From assembly GCF_009711475.1 (NCBI RefSeq), contig NZ_SMMD01000840.1, positions 1 through 10,389 of the forward strand: a stretch of DNA of 10,389 bases, written 5' to 3'. Made by a program: the position numbers and the translations under genes. Shown piece by piece: positions 7,072-10,389 of the stretch. Source of the DNA: Fulvivirga aurantia (GTDB lineage: Bacteria > Bacteroidota > Bacteroidia > Cytophagales > Cyclobacteriaceae). Every line of letters starts with the position of its first letter. Positions within the stretch are counted from its first letter, which is position 1. The notes under the pieces are model-generated. The model worked only from the letters and a program-made list of their open reading frames with translations, ran no database searches and was not told the origin of the DNA.

Positions 7072-7150
7072 GGCATTCTCAGAAACTCAAATACAATAGC
7101 CATAGCTGAGATCAGCTATTAGTTAGTCTTGTTGTATTTGAGCAAATGCC
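7072..7150. repeat. 79-bp interrupted inverted-repeat element in the receptor leader
   Basis: The outer arms GGCATT (7072-7077) and AATGCC (7145-7150) and the inner arms CTCAAATACAA (7086-7096) and TTGTATTTGAG (7132-7142) are perfect. Inside lies a further palindrome, ATAGCTGA (7102-7109) with TCAGCTAT (7112-7119). The whole folds as one long, three-tier structure that fills about half of the 146-bp gap between the His-rich gene and the receptor. It could be a miniature inverted-repeat element, a transcript-processing or attenuation structure, or a leader that senses a ligand. No known riboswitch class was recognised. Confidence 0.6.
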
Positions 7151-7162
7151 TGATATTCATGA

Positions 7163-7522
7163 TTACCCTATAGGTGGGGGTGTGGGAGGAGTTTGTGTCC
7201 TAGTTTTAGGAAATAAGTAACTAAACTGGTTGTGGACACAGTGAGTAAAATTGTTTCTTAGAAGAAAGGTTGAAGGAGGTTCGAAGAAAAACACGAGAGA
7301 CAACATATTGATGTGCGCTGATTTATGTTTTTCATCACCCTCAGCTGTTTTAAAGGCTTCGCTGTGATCCGTTATGTTATGATCATGACTATGATGGTGG
7401 TCATGGAGAGTAACAAATTCAGAGATATTGTGTAAAGCACTGTGACCAACATAAATTATGCTATGACTAAAAAGTATAGCTAAATAAAAATAGAGTAATA
7501 ATATGGTAAACTTACGGCTCAC
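7163..7522 (-). CDS. Small His-rich membrane protein of unknown function
   Basis: A 119-residue protein not recognised as a named family. It has an N-terminal hydrophobic segment (about residues 6-25) that could be a signal anchor or signal peptide, then a His cluster LHDHHHSHDHNITDHSE (about 39-55), a second hydrophobic patch near NMLSLVFFF, one Cys in THCVHN, and a proline-rich end (TPPTPPPIG). The His and Asp spacing suggests divalent metal binding in the periplasm (inference). Small His-rich proteins of this general build often sit beside metal-uptake or metal-efflux genes in Bacteroidota. The start is GTG at 7522, directly after two tandem in-frame TAG codons that end the TPR gene. No ATG occurs before the middle of the protein, so this start rests on context. 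Translation probably depends on ribosomes finishing the TPR gene. The coding sequence is AT-rich like its neighbours. Confidence 0.7.
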   Translation of the reverse strand: MSRKFTILLLYFYLAILFSHSIIYVGHSALHNISEFVTLHDHHHSHDHNITDHSEAFKTAEGDEKHKSAHINMLSLVFFFEPPSTFLLRNNFTHCVHNQFSYLFPKTRTQTPPTPPPIG

Positions 7523-7525
7523 CTA

Positions 7526-8830
7526 CTACAAGGTATTTAGGTATTTGTCAATGTCTCTGCTGGCTATTGGGCCCAGTTCATAAGCAGCTTCTTTGGCCTC
7601 AAGAAAGTACTCTTTAGCTTCTTTATCTTTATTATTTGATGCGTAAATCACAGCAGTTTTGTAGATAAGATCTGGCTCATAAGATTTGCCCTCTACGTGT
7701 TTCTGTATAATTTCTAGAGCACGTTCGTGATTTCCTTCCTGCTCAAATACCCATGCTAAGAGAGAATAGGTCATTGGTGTTGGTCTTGCATCGACCTCTG
7801 TAAGGGCAAGTGATCTGGCCATATCATAGTCCTGATATTCTTCTGCGTACAAGGTTATTAAATAGCTATTATACATGCCATCATACTTTGCTTTTTTTGC
7901 TTCTGCTACAAATGCTTCTATGTGCTTGGCTTTGGCTTCTTTGTTATTTTGGTAATCTGCCAACTCAGCCAATAATAAGTGATGGTCAGGTAGTTTTTTG
8001 CGATCTACTAGTTGACTGATGATTTCAAGCGCTTCTTCTGGTTTGTCATCATGGGCATAAGCTACCCAGGCAATCCCTTTGAGTGCATAATCATAGTCAG
8101 GATTTTTTTTCAACACAGCTAAATAGCCGTTGTAAGATTTTTGTATTTCGCCAGCGTGCCCATACATATCTGCCAAATTGGCCTGAGCCCAATGAGCTGT
8201 GGGGTTATTTAGTTGGTCTACCTGCTCAAAGGCTGTTTCCATTAGTGAAATTGCCGAATCGAGGTCACCTTTATAATCCTGAAACTTCGATAAACGAACC
8301 AGGTAATCGAATGACTCTAAATCTTTGGTAGATTTTATCATTCGCCCAGCTAAGTCATAAAGACCAAGTTCCATGGCAGCATCATAAACCATGAGAGAAG
8401 GGCCAAATTTTTCATCCGTATTTTTCATAGCAGCATACGCATACTCCAGGGCCTTTTCAAATTTGTGTTGTTTGATGGCATTGCTGCTTAAGGCAATTAA
8501 ATTGTTAGCTTTTCTTTTGCCTGACACAAATTGGTTGGCTTCCCTGTATAGGCTATCCACTTCATTGAGGTATGAAACTTCACCAGTCTGATCAAAGGCA
8601 GCACTCTTTAAGGCAGCAAGTTTTTGAATGTAGATATATCCGGCTTGCTGTTGCTCAATTTTGTTAGTCCAGAATGCCACGTCACTTGTGTAGGAGGCCA
8701 TTCTAAATGTTTTTTCATTATCTAAATAAGTCTGATAATCCTGCGGATCACTGATTGTCTGAGCTGTTTCTGTTTTTGTACAGCCAAAGGCTAGTATAGA
8801 AAAAAGGAGGGTGTAAAATTGCTTAAACAT
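7526..8830 (-). CDS. TPR-repeat lipoprotein
   Basis: A 434-residue envelope lipoprotein. The signal peptide ends in the lipobox LAFGC with Cys17. The following residues (TKTETAQ) lack the acidic run seen in surface-exported lipoproteins, so the periplasmic face is the more likely site. Most of the rest is helical repeats of tetratricopeptide type, for example ALEYAYAAMKNTDEKFGPS, DLDSAISLMETAFEQVDQLN, GEIQKSYNGYLAVLKKNPDY, KPEEALEIISQLVDRKKLP, and GNHERALEIIQKHVEGKSY. Such repeats bind partner proteins rather than catalyse reactions. From memory, a TPR protein of this type commonly sits next to DUF4331 genes in Bacteroidota, so it may assemble the DUF4331 proteins or link them to the transporter (inference). 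It starts at ATG 8830, 27 bases after a terminator-like hairpin, and ends in TAG, followed in frame by another TAG and the GTG of the next gene. Confidence 0.88.
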   Translation of the reverse strand: MFKQFYTLLFSILAFGCTKTETAQTISDPQDYQTYLDNEKTFRMASYTSDVAFWTNKIEQQQAGYIYIQKLAALKSAAFDQTGEVSYLNEVDSLYREANQFVSGKRKANNLIALSSNAIKQHKFEKALEYAYAAMKNTDEKFGPSLMVYDAAMELGLYDLAGRMIKSTKDLESFDYLVRLSKFQDYKGDLDSAISLMETAFEQVDQLNNPTAHWAQANLADMYGHAGEIQKSYNGYLAVLKKNPDYDYALKGIAWVAYAHDDKPEEALEIISQLVDRKKLPDHHLLLAELADYQNNKEAKAKHIEAFVAEAKKAKYDGMYNSYLITLYAEEYQDYDMARSLALTEVDARPTPMTYSLLAWVFEQEGNHERALEIIQKHVEGKSYEPDLIYKTAVIYASNNKDKEAKEYFLEAKEAAYELGPIASRDIDKYLNTL

Positions 8831-8856
8831 AACGAGAAGGGATGTGGTGAAAAGAA

Positions 8857-8879
8857 TGGGAGAGCATTAAGCCCTCCCA
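8857..8879 (-). terminator. Terminator-like hairpin between the DUF4331 C-half gene and the TPR gene
   Basis: On the minus strand the arms TGGGAGGGC and GCTCTCCCA pair over 9 bp with one G-U pair around the loop TTAAT, followed by the T-rich ATTCTTTTC. It lies about 20 bp after the stop of the DUF4331 C-half gene and 26 bp before the TPR start. With no space for a promoter after it, it probably works as a partial terminator that lowers expression of the downstream genes. Confidence 0.6.
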
Positions 8880-8897
8880 ATAATTATAATCTATTGC

Positions 8898-9713
8898 TTA
8901 ATGAGGTGATGCTAAATATGGAAATGAGTTAGAAAACTCTTTGTCATTCGCATCTACATTGTCACTAATCAAGCCGGGTATCAACGGACTGGAATTACCA
9001 GACTGATCGTCAAAAGTTAAGATAAGCGTAACATCAATTACATCATCTCCCAACGCACGACCATTGAGTGTTCCGTAAGAAGTGGCTTTAGTCTTATCTG
9101 ATGTAAGCACATCAACAGTAAGTACGCCAGCTGTTTCAGTGTTGTTTAAACCTAGTATGTTGACGTATGTATCTGAGTTAAGGCCTATATATTCTTGCAG
9201 ATTATCTAAGATAAACTCAAAGTCTGCTACAGCAGCGTTACCACCGTTTGGCGTTGTTTGGTTGTAATTATTCTTGGCCTCAGCATCTCCAAAGTAGTTA
9301 AAAACAGTGTTGATGGCTGGTCTACCCATTTGGTCACATGATGTGAATGTAGGGTTTACAGCAGTAACTGTGGTCATTGCTTCTTCTGTTCCGCCAGAGT
9401 TGGTTACAGCCACTACAGCGTCATAGGTACCCTCAACAGAGGCCACAAATGATACTTCAGCAGAAGTTGCATTATTGAGTGCCACTACATTACCATTAGG
9501 GTCTGTCACTATCCAGTTGAAAGCAATCGACTGTCCTACAGATGCAGATGCATCCAGTGTAACCATTTTTTCTAAATCAACCGTTTGAGGTTGTCCGGCT
9601 TCTGCCATAGGAGCATCTTCACGCATTACATCATTGCTGTCATCGTCTCCGCAACCGGCAGAAATCAGCAATAAGCTTAGGCTTAGTGCAGATATTATAT
9701 TTCTAGTTTTCAT
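8898..9713 (-). CDS. Surface lipoprotein with PKD domain and the C-terminal half of DUF4331
   Basis: A 271-residue lipoprotein with lipobox SAGC (Cys21). Residues after the Cys are GDDDSND, an acidic run that in Bacteroidota often directs lipoproteins to the cell surface. A PKD-type beta-sandwich follows (about 35-118: VTLDASASVG, then FNWIVTDPNG, EGTYDAVVAV). From about 125 to the end the sequence matches, as I recall it, the second half of DUF4331: DQMGRPAINTVFN, LTVDVLTSDKT, LNGRALGDDVIDVTLIL, and the ending SDNVDANDKEFSNSFPYLASPH. The first half of that domain is absent here but is encoded by the gene just upstream. DUF4331 has no known function. The start is ATG at 9713. The gene is 34 bp after its upstream partner, so the two are very likely co-transcribed. 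PKD domains are common in secreted and surface proteins and may bind carbohydrate or protein; the role here is unknown. Confidence 0.85.
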   Translation of the reverse strand: MKTRNIISALSLSLLLISAGCGDDDSNDVMREDAPMAEAGQPQTVDLEKMVTLDASASVGQSIAFNWIVTDPNGNVVALNNATSAEVSFVASVEGTYDAVVAVTNSGGTEEAMTTVTAVNPTFTSCDQMGRPAINTVFNYFGDAEAKNNYNQTTPNGGNAAVADFEFILDNLQEYIGLNSDTYVNILGLNNTETAGVLTVDVLTSDKTKATSYGTLNGRALGDDVIDVTLILTFDDQSGNSSPLIPGLISDNVDANDKEFSNSFPYLASPH

Positions 9714-9747
9714 ATTGATCTTAATTTTTTAAATGAGTGTGTTTTAA

Positions 9748-10389
9748 TTACTTTTTTACTTTTGCTTCTACCCAAGAACTGAAAGTTGTGCTGCTTCCTA
9801 GCATTGATTTTGGCAGTTCTATTACAACTGACATTACATTTGAGCCAGCGAAAGTATCTGAACCAGGATCATCAAAAGATGTAGAGTATTCACTACCATT
9901 TGCTGGTGGGTCTACTTCTAGGCCAAGGGCACTTCCTGCACCATTTACGATGTCAACAAACTTGAAGAAATCCATGTAAAAAGAGTCGTCTCTAGGTCCT
10001 GCAAACACTTTCATGCCACTGGCAGCTCCTATTTCCGGAGTTTGTCCGTAAGCAGATACCATAGATTCTACTCTTGTGCCATCGTTTTCGATTTTACTTT
10101 CAATACCAGCTTCTGAAGGTGAAGTTGGACCAAACACAATTACTTTTCCATCTCTAAAGATTGCCTGAATCACCAAATCTTCAATGTCATCTGCATTGTT
10201 GTCAATGTTGATTTCGTACATGATATCTTCACTGAATTTTGCATCTGCAGTTGAGCCTGGTGCTGTGAGACCCATAACATTGGTTACAAAAACATAATTG
10301 TCTGAGTTTTCTGGACTTTCGAATGCGTAATAATCTGTAATGTCTGCTGCAGTACTACCTTCTGAAAGTGTTCCTACTGCGGGAGCATC
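9748..10389 (-). CDS. DUF4331 protein, N-terminal half of the family; start lies beyond window
   Basis: The frame is open to the window edge, so 213 residues are visible and the start is outside. The visible part begins DAPAVGTLSEGSTAADITDY and continues with YAFESPENSDNYVFVTNVMG, both matching, from memory, the opening of DUF4331 proteins (HxDAP...DxTDxYAF). Further marks are IMYEINIDNNADDIEDLVIQ, the MKVFAGPRDDSFYMDFFKF segment, and DTFAGSNVMSVVIELPKSML. It stops with EAKVKK, where a full-length family member would run on into the MGRPxINTV half. That half is in the next gene as a separate lipoprotein. Only a short upstream piece, including any signal peptide, is missing. An internal ATG at 10275 exists but would remove the conserved DAPxV and DITDYYAF motifs, so it is not the start. 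A surface or periplasmic place is likely. Confidence 0.88.
   Translation of the reverse strand, partial: DAPAVGTLSEGSTAADITDYYAFESPENSDNYVFVTNVMGLTAPGSTADAKFSEDIMYEINIDNNADDIEDLVIQAIFRDGKVIVFGPTSPSEAGIESKIENDGTRVESMVSAYGQTPEIGAASGMKVFAGPRDDSFYMDFFKFVDIVNGAGSALGLEVDPPANGSEYSTSFDDPGSDTFAGSNVMSVVIELPKSMLGSSTTFSSWVEAKVKK

Noticed and set aside
7017..7162. Cobalamin riboswitch before the receptor
   Set aside because: The spacer is shorter than the usual aptamer and I see no B12-box-like core; the pairing is a simple layered hairpin.
7810..8591. Plus-strand open frames opposite the TPR gene
   Set aside because: Composition is that of an antisense shadow of a repeat protein gene, with no family resemblance.
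8898..10389. DUF4331 split as a pseudogene or sequencing frameshift
   Set aside because: The two halves are separated by a proper stop, a 34-bp spacer, a new signal peptide with lipobox and a whole PKD domain, so a single-base error cannot explain it.

Overview
The window looks like chromosomal DNA of a marine or soil Bacteroidota, probably Cytophagia (inference). The signs are AT-rich spacers, few Shine-Dalgarno sequences, a SusC-style TonB receptor with an N-terminal carboxypeptidase-regulatory-like domain, an Asp-rich lipoprotein signal typical of surface lipoproteins in this phylum, and a DUF4331/TPR gene neighbourhood.

Left part (1-3985, plus strand): the 3' end of a dihydrolipoyl dehydrogenase gene, closed by a perfect 14-bp terminator hairpin. 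One base after the hairpin begins a TTG-started gene for a membrane-anchored protein. It matches the domain that in many Bacteroidota proteins sits between a metallophosphoesterase and an outer-membrane barrel, and it carries DWDRH and PVDRD motifs like those of atypical kinases. Next come an ECF sigma factor and its RskA-type membrane anti-sigma factor, overlapping by GTGA.

Middle (3992-4772): a minus-strand DHFR/RibD-like reductase gene, convergent with the anti-sigma gene and only 6 bp from it. A 259-bp spacer follows. It holds a pair of direct repeats, two mutually exclusive inverted repeats and a strong hairpin terminator whose T-run faces the plus strand.

Right part (4773-10389, minus strand): a five-gene cluster, read from right to left. 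The genes are the N-terminal half of a DUF4331 protein (cut by the window edge), a PKD lipoprotein carrying the C-terminal half of DUF4331, a TPR lipoprotein, a small His-rich membrane protein and a TonB-dependent receptor with a His-rich plug. The TPR and His-rich genes are joined in the same frame by two tandem TAG stops directly followed by a GTG start. A terminator-like hairpin lies between the DUF4331 C-half gene and the TPR gene, and a 79-bp inverted-repeat element lies before the receptor gene.

This cluster is the best candidate for an undescribed system: an envelope apparatus made of a surface DUF4331 pair, a TPR lipoprotein, a His-rich membrane protein and an outer-membrane transporter. 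Divalent metal is a plausible substrate but unproven. No tRNA, rRNA, CRISPR array, transposase or phage gene was seen.
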